DNA of 64,000 bases, taken from the NCBI GenBank assembly GCA_037179385.1, contig CM074184.1:14092001-14156000 (forward strand), read 5' to 3'. The translations under genes and the position numbers were made by a program. Source of the DNA: Holothuria scabra (taxonomy: Eukaryota > Echinodermata > Holothuroidea > Aspidochirotida > Holothuriidae). Shown one piece after another: positions 26,852 through 41,800 of this stretch (its first letter is position 1; each line of letters opens with the position of its first letter). The notes beneath the pieces are model-generated. The model was not told the DNA's origin and did no database searches. It saw only the letters and a program-made list of their open reading frames with translations.

Positions 26852-29800
26852 ATGGAAGACGGTGTTGGTGAGCCATCAACAGAACAGAAGGATGAATCAT
26901 TGGATGATAATGATACTTCGGACTCTTCTGGCCTCCTTGATCGAGGGCGCTCCACATTAGGCAACTATTGTTCCCCGGAGGCTTGGAAGAAACGCCTTCC
27001 TGTTTTGTCCTGGGCATCTTCTTACAAACCGGAGTATATCTTTTATGATGTATTATCAGGTGTTATTACAGCATTCTCAGAAATACCACAAGCTCTTGCA
27101 TATGCAGCTATTGCTGGCTTGAGCTATGAGGTGAGTCAGTGATCATCCTTTTCATTTCAGTTTTTTGAATGAGAAGTGTAGGGTGGGGTATGTGGGGAAA
27201 ATTTAGGGCCATTTTCCAAGCTCTACAAATTGACATTTACAAAGCATTGAAGTCTTTGATTGAAACATTTTGGCTGATAATACTTCCATTTGCATGGGTA
27301 CAAAAATGATTTTTTAATGGTTACTTTTGCATGTTTTTGGTTCTATGGCATGTTTTTCCGTCTGTTTTAAGAAATGTTTTGGAGATAGCCACTAATGATC
27401 TGATGCCTTAACACTAATAATATATGAAACCAAAAATGCTTATATATTTACAAACCATTAATATATATATACACACCAAAATATGGGCCATACTTTACTC
27501 CAGGATTTTCAGTTATGTTGAGGTATAGCATAGGGATTTGTCTGACAAAGGAGCAAAGCCTTCCCTCCCTCAAGAGGTATCAGCATTAATGAAGTTCCAC
27601 TAGCATACCCAGGATATTTGATTGGGGGTGGCCAACCAAGGGGCCTTATGATCACTGGTCTGGGGAGGTAGTTCAAGGGGAAGGAGACAAGAAATTGCTA
27701 AATATTTAAGTGCAGGCCTTCGGATGAAATCTGGTGCTGCAACATCCATCAATTTTTGGTTCCCCTGCAAAATGAAATCATTTTCAGAATTCATTTGTGG
27801 GGCATGACTGTTGTGGCCTCACTCTTGCTTTGCCCATGCAAAGCCCTGACAAATGCAATGGTTTGCTAAAAGAACAGAAAAGGTAAAAAGTTGTGGCACA
27901 CAAAGCCCCTTGAAATTCTTACCTTTATCTTAACATATATTTTGAAAATATAGAGCTTGTTGTAGGAAAATGTAGCATTTAAAGAACAAATGGCTTTTAC
28001 TAAAGAATGTTTCCTTCCTATAAGCATATAAGTAGATCACAAAAGCAAATTAAGATACTGGTTTTACACATGTCATTTACAGAAAAAACCTTCACGATAC
28101 AACTGGAAAGTGCAAGTACATTTGGGTTTTTAAGTACCAGGAGATTTTTTTTCCTGGGATGTGAGTTGATGTGAATATTATTGTTGTACTTAAACAGATG
28201 ATCTTTTTTAATTGTTTGAACCAGTAAGAATGTCTTTTAATAAATTTTTAATTCTTCTTTTTGCACTTTTTCTAAAAATACAGTATGGCCTTTACACTGG
28301 TGTCCTGAGCAGCATCATCTATGGAGTAATGGGCTCATGTAAAGATGTATCCATTGGACCTAATGTTCTTGTGTCACTCCTTATAGCAAACTTCAGCATT
28401 CTTCACTTGGGTGATTTTATTCATCATGATCCAAAGTTTATCATCTTACTAACCTTTTGCAGTGGCATCATTCAAATCATTCTTGCTGTGACGAGATTGG
28501 GTGAGTGTTCGAGTAATGCTGTTCTCCAACTTCGCAACTCTGACCCAACTCATCTTGACTGTCATGACATGCTTCCAGTAAGCCATGTAGTTTTATGCAT
28601 GTCATTGATACTGCACATGACAGGACTTGCTAACCAATTTTTGACAAGGTTGCAAGTTGGTATTTGACACCCCTCTTTCTGCTTTGTATGCAATTGTTGT
28701 ATCTGATTGGTCAAATTGCTTTGATGAAACACTCATACACTTGGAAAAGTGCACAAATGTTCTCACTTAGTTGACTCAGTTATGCTTCTCTTAGTGCAAC
28801 ATTGTCAGACCATGATTCATAAGATGACATCTTTCATTGATGTTTTGCATTGTTATAGGCCTCTATATTTTTTATTTAGGAGTAGCTAACCATGTATGAT
28901 TTTGTTTTGCAATACTTTTCAATTCCCATAATGAAGAAATGCATATTGATGAGTTTGTTTACATTGTGCTGACTTTCTTTGTCCTGCATGTAAGAAGTGG
29001 GATACAAAAATTTGCTCAAATCCTGAATTAAGGTAAAGCCTCAAACTTTAAGGACCCATCATTGTCTCAATCATGAGACAATTTGTTTTTATTGTTCAAA
29101 CTCTTTCAAACTTACTGAATAGTTTGCCATTACATGCAATATTTAATGTTTCGTAACATGAAGAAAAGGCAATGAAGAACAAATTTAAAAATCATTCAAG
29201 CTCACACCTGATAGTGATGTAACTTCCTGTTCATTGGTTTCTTGTTTTGGTTAGAAATTGAGTCATAGCACCTCATCTAACTAACTAACAAATTATCGTT
29301 TCAGGTGCGATATCATCTTTTATTTCAACATCAGTGTCCATTGGATTCGCCAACGCTGCTGCCATCATTATCATTATCAAACAAATGAAGTATCTCCTTG
29401 GTCTCACATTCCATGCTTCATCAATCTTTGATGAAATTGGACTCATTATTGGTAATCTAGGAAACACAAAGTGAGTATATTTATCAATGCAGTTACTGCC
29501 AGAGTAGTTTAGTGTTGCTCAATTTTGCAGTTGGGGGGAGTCATTTACCATTTCATTTTTAAAATGTGACTTGAATGACTGACTTGAGTCATTGTATTAA
29601 TTAATTTCAATGAGGAAAATTGTGACAGCTTTCCTTGAGTCATTTCCCTTTCAAAAATTAGTGACTTGAGTCATAACTCATACTGTATCAACTCTGGCCA
29701 CTGAATCATGGTCAAAAGAAAGTGCAGACATTACATCCTTCAGATTTGTATATAGGACTAGGTCATTATTCCCTGGGTAATGGACTCGGTTTGTTCAGTC

Positions 29801-32800
29801 CCCTTTAAAGCTTCACAAACCGGGGAATATGACTGAACAAGGAATATGCCCCACAGTCTGCTATGTAGGCAAAGATCATTATAGATTATAACTTCCTTGG
29901 AGAACATAAATTTTACATGTGAAACAGTAGCATGTATTTGGTAAAGTGCATTCATTTACCCTCTTTCATACATTAGTGATATAAGCCCTTAATACCAATT
30001 ATATCTGTTTATCTTCATAAACACTACATCTGCTCTTTCTCCAACTCATCTAAGTGCCCCAGTAATATCACAAAAAAGTAACAGCCTTTCACCTAAAAAT
30101 CTTTACCCATTTGAGACTCCACTGGCCTTAATAATGAATACCTTTTCCAAAATTCCCTACTCTCTCCAGCGGGAAGTGAAAGGCAACACTAAATGATACT
30201 CCCAATGGCTCGTTGAATCAGATCACCATTATATAAACAGAAACGACCTTACTAGTAGTTACTTGTACTAATTTAGTAACAGTTTCTTGTACCAACATTC
30301 TCTCTTACACCTCGAGGTGCATTGACACTGGAAAACCAGTAGTTAATTTACATAAGTTAAATGAACAACATTGCTTATCTGCTGCGGAATTAGTATCAGA
30401 AATGAGAACCAATCAAAATGAACCTTTCATCAAGATAAAACGGTATGAAGTATTGTATTGAGAGTAAAGGCAAATTGAAAACTTAATACTAGACAACTGA
30501 CAAGCAACTAATTTAATATAATTTGTTAGGCTATGAAGCTTGTGAATCTATGTCAGTATCATCTGAAGATACTTCAAAAGCACTAAAAATGCATTCATTG
30601 CTTTCTCATTATTATTGAATGCTAAACCACTCATTGAAAGGAGACTGAACATTGGTTCATTGTGATTATGTGTGAATATTCAGTTATACATAAATACTTG
30701 GGGATAGTAAGGGCTATGAGGATCAGGGCAATGATATTTGGGGAGAACAAGTAAAAGGGTGGGCAGATAACAAGTGGATATGTGAATGTGGACTGCATTG
30801 CATGTAATATGTAAAAAGTGGCCGAACAGCCCTAACAAGGGCAAAACGGTGGGAGTAAGTGGTGAAGATATACATATGAAGTACCTCCTTAAAAAAAAGA
30901 AATGCCCGTAAAACCTGCCACTGCTCCTGACCTTCAGACCTCTATATCAATAGACTATTATGCCTGGGTCCATTTTCAGCCAGCTGAATTCAATACATAC
31001 AACTTATCATCATAGTCAAAAGGCCTCACTCAGCAAATAGAACGATTGTTCCATAGACTATATTGAGGTCAATTTTGTACCTCTAAGACTTCTACCTATG
31101 ATGTTACATATACTTTTGGAATAAGCTCATCATATTGCAGAAAAAACTGATTTTAAAGATGTCTCCTTCTGCTTACATGTTCTGATTTTGTTTTCGTAGC
31201 ATTTGGGACGTCATCATTGGTCTAATGTCATTAATCCTGTTGATACTGCTAACTGTAAGTAATGGTGCATAGAGATAACATCATACACCAGGCTCTTTGT
31301 GTTTATTTTCCATCTTAACAAATTTTTAATCAAAAAGTGACAAATTATGAAACTGAATGTTAAATGTCATCTTGTTATTTTCAAATATTTTTAAATATGA
31401 AGCAAAATGTTCTTGTAAAGCATAGAAATATGTTTTTTGTCTCAGTGTTTCTGTAATTTGCAAACTTCTGTAAAAATTTAAATGGCATAAGTAGATATTG
31501 CTATTCCCCAAATTTTCTTTTTGACACTACAGATATGGTTACAGTCATTTTACCATTTGCCTTCAGTTATCTTTCATATACGTGATGATTGCAAACAGTT
31601 GTCGGTTTAATTTAAGTTTCAGCCATCTGATCATTTTCACTTATTTGTGCTAGTCAAGAGGGTTAAAACTAAAATTATTCTTTCATTCTACTTTCAGAAC
31701 ATAAATATTGTATATTCAAGGTAACTGCATGAATTTCAAAATTCAGTGAAAGGATTATTATCGCCTGATCGCTTAATTGGATATACTCATTAATTTATTT
31801 CAGTTTTATTTTATCATTCATGTGTAAAACTTATTTAGCAATATAAAGTGGTAATAATAATAATAATAAATGAACTTATAGAGGGCTAAAACCTTCAGAG
31901 AATTCAATAGCGCTGTACAACCCTAACAAAAAGCGTGACTTCACAGTCAAAAAACTTTACAGCTCTGCTTCAGATGTAGGGTAAATTTGATTGTTGATCT
32001 TTTTTGCTGTTTTATGGATCTTATCATTTCATATCAGTCGCTTGCACAGCAGTACCGTAGTTTGACTGAATTATAGAAATTATTAACATCGCTGTGAAAG
32101 TGCAGGCAGCTGGGCTGCCATAATAGTCACATGTTGCCTAGATACAGGTCACTTATTTTGGTAATTTTGTGTTGGCAGTGTTGTAGCTGTAGGCTAATTT
32201 AATGGTATCTGCCAATGACTGGTATCCATACAACAGCTGTTTGTTGACTTGTACTGGTATATGTGTCACAAGGAATGGAAGAATTTTTTTTAACTGAGCT
32301 GGAAAAAAAGGATTTGAATAAGCTTTGCAATTTTTGTGTGCAGGCTTATCAAAAAATGGTAGATTGCATGTGTCTGTTAATTATTGGGCCCCATGCTGAA
32401 ATCTGTTTAGTACTCTGTGGGCATTTTATGTCATATAGTTTAGTATAATTTTGCTGTAATCGTAGTCTGTGCAGTGATCTCTGCAGTGACTTGACTTGAA
32501 CCAATAGGTTGGAGACTGGGTTGTAAAACTCTATTTACCATTATGAATGTCAATTACATTTGCATTCTAGGGAATACTTGAGTCTAAAATGTTAATGTGC
32601 CTGTCTGCAGCTTAATATGACAGCTGAAGTAAAATTGCACAATGTCTGAAACACTCTCTGGTTATGTGGTACTGATATCTACAGTATTGTACCTTGCTTT
32701 GTGTTATGTATTTCACTTCTTAAAATGCAATAACCGGTATGTGTATACATATTTATGGGCAATGTGTTTGAAGATCTGTAGAGAACCTTTTAAAGCAAAT

Positions 32801-35800
32801 AAAGCCTATAGATTCTACCAAAATATCAAGTGCTGAACCATATCGAGTTGTTAGAAAGGAGACACAAAAATGAAATAGCTGTTTCAACAATAGCAACTTG
32901 AAAACATAGTTTCCCATTCAGGTTCAAACTTTGATTGACAAGTTCCATTGTGTCCATTGTTAGGACTGTTGAATTCCCCCACACTGAAGAAGATAAAGCC
33001 CAAGTTATCCAAGAACAATTGTCTTTGTTTATAGTTAACACAGGCTTTGATCTAAGATTTGTTATGGACATGCATGTTCTCAGCTCTAATCAAAATGTTT
33101 AATTAAATGACTGGCAATGGCACTTAAAATAAATTAATTCCTTTGTCCTCTCCTATTTGAGTCACAGTCTGCTCTAAGTATCAATAAGTGTTGTTTAAAT
33201 CATTTTGCCTAATTTTGGAACATTTTCTGATAGCTTTTGAACATATCTGAAATGTACCTTGTGATAAAATTGTCCAATGAAATCATGAGAAATTATATTG
33301 ATTATTAGTAATGAAAAAAGTGCAAAATGTCGTGTATTTGCATTAAGGCTGGTAACGAAAAGCTACTGAAAAAGAAGGTTGAAGTGTGTGTCTTCACATT
33401 GGCATTTTGCCAGTGCTTCGCTGATAATAATTGATCTAGACTTTGACATAGGAATTTGAGAAGAAGAGCAGGATTACTGTCTGTAATAAACATTGCTCCA
33501 AAGAGTCTACAAAAGTTGTGTCTCCTGCCTAACAGCTGCCTGGCTGAACCCCAAAAATAAATCTTAAAATTTAAATCATCTTTGATAGCTTTACAATCTC
33601 CTTGGTTGATTTCTTAATAGAAGGGTTTTGTTAATATTTGCAACACAGACAGTATATTTTCACCGATTTTCATTTCATTTCTGCTGTGATAAATATTTCA
33701 TTTCTGCAAGATATGTAAAGGGACACTGATGATATGTCTCCCTGTTATTTCTTAGTCTTGACATTCTCTACGATATCTACATGTTGAGCAATTATTAACA
33801 ATACTTTTAAATTTGTTTTCTATTGTAGAAAGTTGCCTCTGATGTCAAACAATGGCAAGATAAAAGAGACACTGAAGATCTGTCTCCCTGGCAGATATCT
33901 TGTCTTAGAATGCTTTGGATAATATCACTCGGTGAGTATTAACTTTGATCTTTTTGCTCTTATATTTGGTCACTTATCTCAATTTATGAGAAGTGAATAT
34001 TTAAGGAAGGTTTTAGGGAAAAATTCAGGATTGAGGTTTAGAGCTGATAACAAGATGTGATTCTAAAACTGCTAACCCAAGAGTTCAGGGCAAGATAAAT
34101 CTTTCAGACCTTGCTACATTCATGCAATAAAGAAATAATATAAATAATCGTGTTATGTTCTAAAAGTGTGTTTACATTGTTTATTTTTTACTTTGTTTCC
34201 TCATTAAAATAATATAATTGCAATTTTCACAATTGACGGTGAGCAAAGGAGGGGCTGGGAGTCAAAGTGCTTTTACATGCAGCCCCTTAAAAATTAAAGT
34301 GCATATATACACCACAAATAACACATAAAACATTAACATCAGGAAAGAAAAAACATCTTTGGATATTAGTAAAAACTCATGTTCCTGAAATCATTTTATA
34401 CCTCAGAAAAGTAATTAAATTTTGTAAGGTCCAGGATAGTTTGTTGTAAGCTGTTCAAAGTAACTGTATGTGTAAGTTATTCAGTGGAACACAACTGCTT
34501 CATACACATTCTACACTTCACACAGTTGACAGAATGTGCATTCAGTTTTTAGTAACAGTATGGGATTTGTGGTTTATTTATCACTTTATGAACAAACTGT
34601 TAAATCTTGTATATTTTTCTACTCAGTTGTTAAATTTGTGAGTAGAATACAAGTCTTGGTTTAACCTTACTGTTTTATCTTTATATGTTGATGTATCATT
34701 TAAGATTCTTTTTTGGAAATGGAAAGAAATGTGTATGGTGTATTAGAAAAAATAGAAAGTGAATTTGGTGTGGGTGCGCTATCCTTGCGTTGCAGTAAAT
34801 GTTTCAGGTGTAGCTGTTACAATGGGTGCACTATACTTACATTGCAGTAAATGTTCCAGGTGTAGCTGTTACAATGGGTACACTATACTTACATTGCAGT
34901 AAATGTTCCAGGTGTAGCTGTTACAATGGGTGCACTATACTTACATTGCAGTAAATGTTCCAGGTGTAGCTGTTACAATGTAGCCTTTACATCTTGTGCA
35001 GGAACTTTATTATGATTCAAAATCACAAAAGAATCTGTACATAGATGCAATTTACAAAGCCTGCAGAGATGTGCAGGTTTTGGTAATCTGCATTTATTTT
35101 GGCAAATATTCTTTTGTTTGCAGTGTGGTGTATGTGCCATATCCTGTGTCCATCTAAGCAGACTGCAAATTTTTGGCAATCTGCAGCTATTTTGGCAAAC
35201 ACTCTTTGGTATGCTATGTGCCATATCCTCTGCCCCTCTAAGCAGACTGCCAGCAACTGCTAAAGTATGCAATCTTATCATAGGTTGTTCACTCTGTCTG
35301 TGAATACAGAGAATCTGTACTTCAGTATAGTGATATAAAGCTAGGATGGTGACACGTACTCCTCAACTCTGAGCTATATTTGTGGTTGGCCCAGAAGAGC
35401 AAAGGTATGTCCATGTATTGTTTGTACAATATTGCATATAGAATTTTGGAAGAATACACTTGTCTCAACTCTATTTTACATTCTAGGACTAGCGATAAAC
35501 TATGTTGATTCCTGCTGATGATCTAACTTGTAATATTTGAAAGAGATGCCAAAAAATGCTTGTGTAAATATCAAAACAGAAAGGTTCAAGTAAAATTATA
35601 AAACACCTAGTTTTAATTTATCTCATGTAGTAACATTGCACATTTTGATATTCTTTTTACAGCCAGGATAATATTAGTGGTCTATACTGCTACCCTTGTT
35701 GTCTGGATTCTACATGAACAGGGGCATGATGGGTATGTGAGCATTGTGGGTAATGTGACTGCTGGCATCACTATAGAGACTCCAGATGTCACTGACTTAG

Positions 35801-38800
35801 AGGCATATCAGGTATTTAATAGAGACAACCCTTTTCTACCTTTACCCATAGGGTGTAAAACAGTTAATTGTTTTGTTGGTGATGACATGTGATTAATAGT
35901 CCACAAAATAGTAAAAACTAGTCTCTTGCAAAGGTTTAAATTTGGAAGTTTGGTGTAACATCATGAAACCCCACCCCCTCCTCTTCCTGGACAGGGAGTT
36001 TCAGAATATGTCCGTGAAATCCCTTGCCTGCTGTAAGAGGCCAGTAAGGGTAGAACTCACCATATATGAGCTTGAAAATAGTTTAACTTTGCATACACAT
36101 GGCTGACACTACATATTAGTTTGTGTTGATGTGTCATTTAATGGGTATCTAATTAACTAGACAGCGAATGGGAGGGGTGGTTAATATTTGAAAGACAGAA
36201 TTTTTCAGCATTTTGTGAGTACGGTGTTGTCAGTGAAAGCTCTTGCCCACCTGAAGGTGCAAATTTGTATTGCAATTTAAACCAGGCTCAATGGCTTATA
36301 TGAAAGATTATATAACAAAGTGCTTCCAGTTTAAGAATTACATTGCAAGACAAATATTTGTGATTTATTGCTTGTCATTTGTACTAAAAAGAAGGAAATA
36401 TCATTTTAAGTATATTAGCACATACTCTCGAATTGTGACTACATGTTCAAAGATTTTGATGAAACCTGCATCACATCTTTACTTCCAAAATCGATGAAAG
36501 TTAACCAAGAACTCATTACAGGAATAAGTTAATGACGTTGCTTCTATTAGTTTTTGAGTAGGGTATTTAGTTGATTCTTATTCCCATGTGGTTTGTTAAA
36601 ACATTCTTCTAACTCTAACAATTATAAATTCAAGTGAGCTTTATTTTATAAAGTGAGTCACTCCTATCAATACCATTACATATGTTCTTCTAGTGAATAT
36701 TAATCTCCTGTTTTGCCTCCTTTGCCCAGATATTTGGATCTTAATTGATGAAGTGTAACATTTCATTCTACCTTCTCTCCTCCTTTGTTCACAGGCAATC
36801 AGTGTTGCTATCATTGTGGTTCCATTGATGCCTTTTGTATTAAACTATTCAGTGGCAAAGAAATATGGTAAGTTGTACTACAATCAAGGTTTGATTTTGT
36901 GTATTTATATGCCGTATCCAGGTTTAAGGTGTACTTCCTCTCTCATAGGCGTATGAGGTAGGAGTGCAGGGGGGCATTTGCCCTCCCAATTTGTACAAAT
37001 TAAAGCAATTGGTCTATTCAGGCAAAATATGGGGGAAACATGATAAGTGGTGACATTATTCGGGCAAAAAATGCTCTTGCCCCCTCATAGAAAATTATCC
37101 ATGTACACCTATGCTTCCGTTCATACAAAAATAAAAGTATGGATGTTTCGGGATACAACTTTCAATAAGAATCCTCAGAACTAATTTGAACCAGTAACAA
37201 ATTAAGTATTCATGAAAAACAGAAAGCAAATGAGCTGTTGTAGTCAACAGTGATCAATCATATGATGAAAAAGTCTTTCGGAATAATAAGAATAGTTTCC
37301 ACAGTTCTCAAGAAACTCCATTTTAAATTTTGAGATCTCTCAACTCTGCCAAACTTTCATACCATGTGTTTCGCACTGTCTATATGTTTGTTTTAATTGC
37401 GGTATAATTTTCTTGTGGCTTCTGACAAATATTCTAGTACTATTTGATGTGGACATTTTCAAGTATTCCACCATTACTTCCAACCTCCCAAAGTGTTCCC
37501 ATTTAACCTAACCTAACCCAGAGTATATTACCATTTGATGGATAATGTACAATGCATCTTGTGATTTTGCTTGTATGTAGCATATTTGTAAATGTATAGT
37601 ACATTTCTTTATTAGGTACATTAAAAAATAGTAATTGCTGAATGATTGAAATCCTCAGTTGTAAAAAGGCTGTGGTGTAAACTGTAGCCATTTGGAATAT
37701 TTTTAATTATCTGCTTAAACACATTCACTGGAGAGAATATCTATGCCTAGGGGCCAAAGGGGTCATTTGAAGCAGCTATGGCTAAGTTAGCTTACTATCT
37801 ACATTGAGTGGTCTAAGTAAAGGTTTTTCAGGTATCAAATCAAAACGGCCACCTCTGCGCCTCAGGCGGGATAACCACACAGTCATAACCAGTCCCCGTA
37901 TGCAAAATTTGATCAGAGACTAAAAGCAATCAGGAGCAAATGAAGAGAGTACAGTACAAAATTTAATGGAAAAAACATTTTTAAACTTGAAGATAATGAC
38001 TTGAAAAAGTTGCTTCAGTTGAAACCCATTGGTATGCTAAGTTTGTGACAGTAACAACCATGTAACTATATGCTGATCAGTAATTACTGAATCTTAATTT
38101 TTGTGCAAATTTGTTAATTTGAGGTTGACAGTTGTGGTAAATGATGTAATGAAATTTTATAAAAGTCTTAGAGCACAGATCAAGGATTGTCTCACAAGCA
38201 ATTGCAAATTTCAGCTATCTAATTTAGTATCAGATGTTTGCTGGATTCCATGATTAAGCTTTCTTAAGTTTTCTTAAATTTGCAATACTTCGCAGCATAA
38301 AACAATGTTTACACGTTCAATGCAAATGTTGCATACTTTTTGTTCTAGTTTCAAAAGTCTTTCAGTGCTGTAGACACACCTTGTTACAAAGTCACTTCTA
38401 ATGCTCCTCAGAGGCTAATTCTGTTGATGTTGTTTTTTTTTTTTCAATATTCCAAATTTAATGTGGGGAATATCTAACATAATCTTATTTATTTTAGTCA
38501 CTGTGATAAGTTGATGCTGTATTTTGTACTAAGAAAGGCTTTATGATTAAGAGTGGGTGGGAGGTAGCTAGTCTTGACAGGGTTCAGTGGACTAAAGGTT
38601 CACTATATTAAAGGGTTACAAGATGGAAGATTCTAACTGCAACCTCTATTTCCAATTCAAATGTGTAGTGAACACATGATTTGTCCCTGCTACTGCAGTG
38701 TCTTTAGCTGAAGAGAACTGACTTCAGATTTAATACAATATAGAGGTTTCGCAATCATGTCATGGATCCACCATGCTGGAGGCAATCATGCTTAATACAC

Positions 38801-41800
38801 GGGAATCTGTGCTGAAGGCACTGCACAGTGTGCACTGTGGTATGCGTGGTGTATACACATTCATTGAAGAAGCCTGTCGAGTGTGTCTACTACGTAGTTA
38901 CATGTACTCCAACTTGGCTGCCAGGAAGTATTGTGACATCATATGATAAGCCTCTTTAACTGACCTGAAAGTTTATACTGAAGATATTTATTGAACATAG
39001 AGCTGTTTCCCCAACTGCATACTAAAACTGATGGTTTTTGGTAATGGGAAATGACTTTAAATGATGCTATATGTTGTGTGTACTAGTTGCATGTGAGGGT
39101 ACTTAAATATTCCAAAATTGCTGAATGTGTCCCATAAGACCCTTCTCTGGATCACCTTTCATTAAGTTGGGAATCCCTACATCTGGTGATTATGTCCTCA
39201 TATTTAAAGGTTACGGAGTGATCAGTCTATAGTAAAGGTTTGATGCTGGAAAAGTCATCAATTGCTACTTTTTCATGTCTCTTGCAGGTCGCATAGGTTC
39301 ATTCAAAGTTGAAGACAACCAAGAATTCCTTGCTCTAGGTATAAAATATAACTTTACCAGTTCAAATCATGTTTAAGGATTACTTGCATGTTTGTATTTT
39401 TTATTAAAAAATGATTTCCAATTTACGTACATTCTTGACTGTTAAATTGGTAGAAGGATAATATTATTGGCACTCTCTATAACGGGTAGTTAGAAGCATT
39501 CGGAATTTAACTCTCACATTGTAATGTATTCTTTTCATATGGCCCAACTTCAAGTTACAAAAATTTTGAACACTGAATCTAGCACATAGCAGAAAGAGAC
39601 AAGCCTATTCCACTGAAACAGCTGACACTGGCTATTAATTTTGTCCTGGAAATTTTGCATTGACAGCCTCGGTGAAATATATTAATCAGTAAGTTTGCTG
39701 GTACATAAATGCATACAGTAATCAGGTATTGCATGCTGCATGTCTAATATGCAAATTGTACAGTTAGTTAGTATAGTTGAAAGGGTATTGCAAGAAGGCA
39801 GATTGTGATATGTGAGAATCAATAAACAAAGTTGTAGTTGAAACTGTATTGTTACAAAATTTAATGTTCATTACCTTTGAGTATTATCCTGAACATTTGT
39901 TTGCGTCCTTAAATGTTAGATTGCTTGTCTCAATTATCAAACCACAGAAAAAAGAAAGGAAGAAAGATATTAAAAATGGATTGTGGGCATAGATATAGTC
40001 CCCAGTACATTTGCAAAGAGAGGCCTTTAAATCTTTGCATTTGCTGTAAAATGGTATATCAAACAGTGCTATCTTACAAACCTTAAACACTTGTCAATGT
40101 TTATTTGAATGCAGCTCTTACTGTTATAGTTTAATACTTATAAAATTGTTGTTTTTATTTAGGTTTCTGTAATTTGCTTGGATCTTTTGTGTCATCATAT
40201 CCTGTCACTGCAAGCAGTGTAAGGTAAGGGGAGGGAGACATTTTATTTTTAAGAAGATTTAAAGAGAACACTTGATGTACAGGCTATTTGCCTTCACAGT
40301 AATTAAAATTTATTTCAGAAATAAGCTGAAGAGGGTAAAATATCGCTTTCTCTTTCAAAGACACAGTCACTTGTTATGTCACAATAGCTTGCCCGTTCAT
40401 ATTTGAAAATTTTCAATCGCATTTAAAGCTCAAATGGAGAAATTTCATCCAAATTGTAAACAGGAGGCTTATTTTGATTTAAATTGTACATGCATGATAT
40501 ATAAGTCATGTTACTAGTTTAAGTTTAACAGTTGATTTTGATAACTGCAGAAATTAGAGTAGCAAGATACACCTGTAGATTTTAGTCTATACCTACGTAT
40601 ACCAACTAATTATGAATGATCATGAAAGGTAGCCCCTTCAGACTCCCCTTCTATCATTACTTTGTTTAAAATTGACTGATCTTTCAATGAGGGGTGTAGT
40701 ACGAAGAAAACCTTGATCTCTAAGTATGCCGTTTCACCCCAAACCTATAAATACCGTTTTGGTTCACTTAAAATATCTAAACAAATTTTTAAACTTTCTG
40801 ATCATAACTAGCAGTATTTATTACCTTAACTGTTTTGGTAGTTGCATTACAAGTGTGCCTAAACTAGGTTGATGTATTTAGCTGAAATACAACTCATTTT
40901 CTGCCTTAATGTAGGACATCAGCCCTCTTTGGCCTCTTGCCTTGTTCCTGTGGTCTTCATTGCTCTTCCTTCATCAACTTTCTTTGTGGTCTTTGTGTTT
41001 GCAGGGCATTTTGAAAATCAGTCTTTCATTGTGCTTGGTTTTTTGTTGCAAGCATACAATTAGCACACATGCACATGGGATCAGAGGGTGAATGAGCTGA
41101 AGCTGAAATACACCCCTATCATATGTAACACACCTGTGTCTCTAATTTCTAATTGTAAAGGTAGATTTGTCAATATAGGCATATAGTGTCTAAAAACTTC
41201 TGCCTCTGAGAATAAAATCTACAACATATTTATTCAGAATCAGTTATAATGGGGTGACTGTCGAATGCGAGGGCCTGTTGAGTGCCCATTTCCATTAACA
41301 TTACGTGTAAAAATCTTGAAATGATAGAGCTCTTACATGCATATTTGATGGTACACTGAGTATATATTTGAAGCAAAGCAATAAATATGTAGCTGTTTTA
41401 CCATCTAGGTATTAGTAACATTTTATGTGGCTGTACTTTTTTTTTACTGTAATTATACCAGCTTGAAAAAAACAGTTAATGCAGGCATAGGCATGTGGGG
41501 AGGGCAAGAGCAAATTTCGCCCAAATATTGGCACCCTTTATCATGTTTTGCCCAAATGGACCAACTGTTTTTGCCAGAACTGGGAGAGTGCCCCCTCCCC
41601 CAGGCCTATGAGTGCAGGAGTACACCATCTACACACCATTGAAAAAGTAGTCATCACACAAGCTTGTCTTCTCATTGTCGCAGAAATTTAGTGTTTTGGT
41701 TAATTGCGTGTATTGATACAGGGATGCGGGGGGCCATATCCCACAACTGAATTCTGATAAAATCATTTTGTAATAAGAAAAAAAAGACTTTAACTGATAT

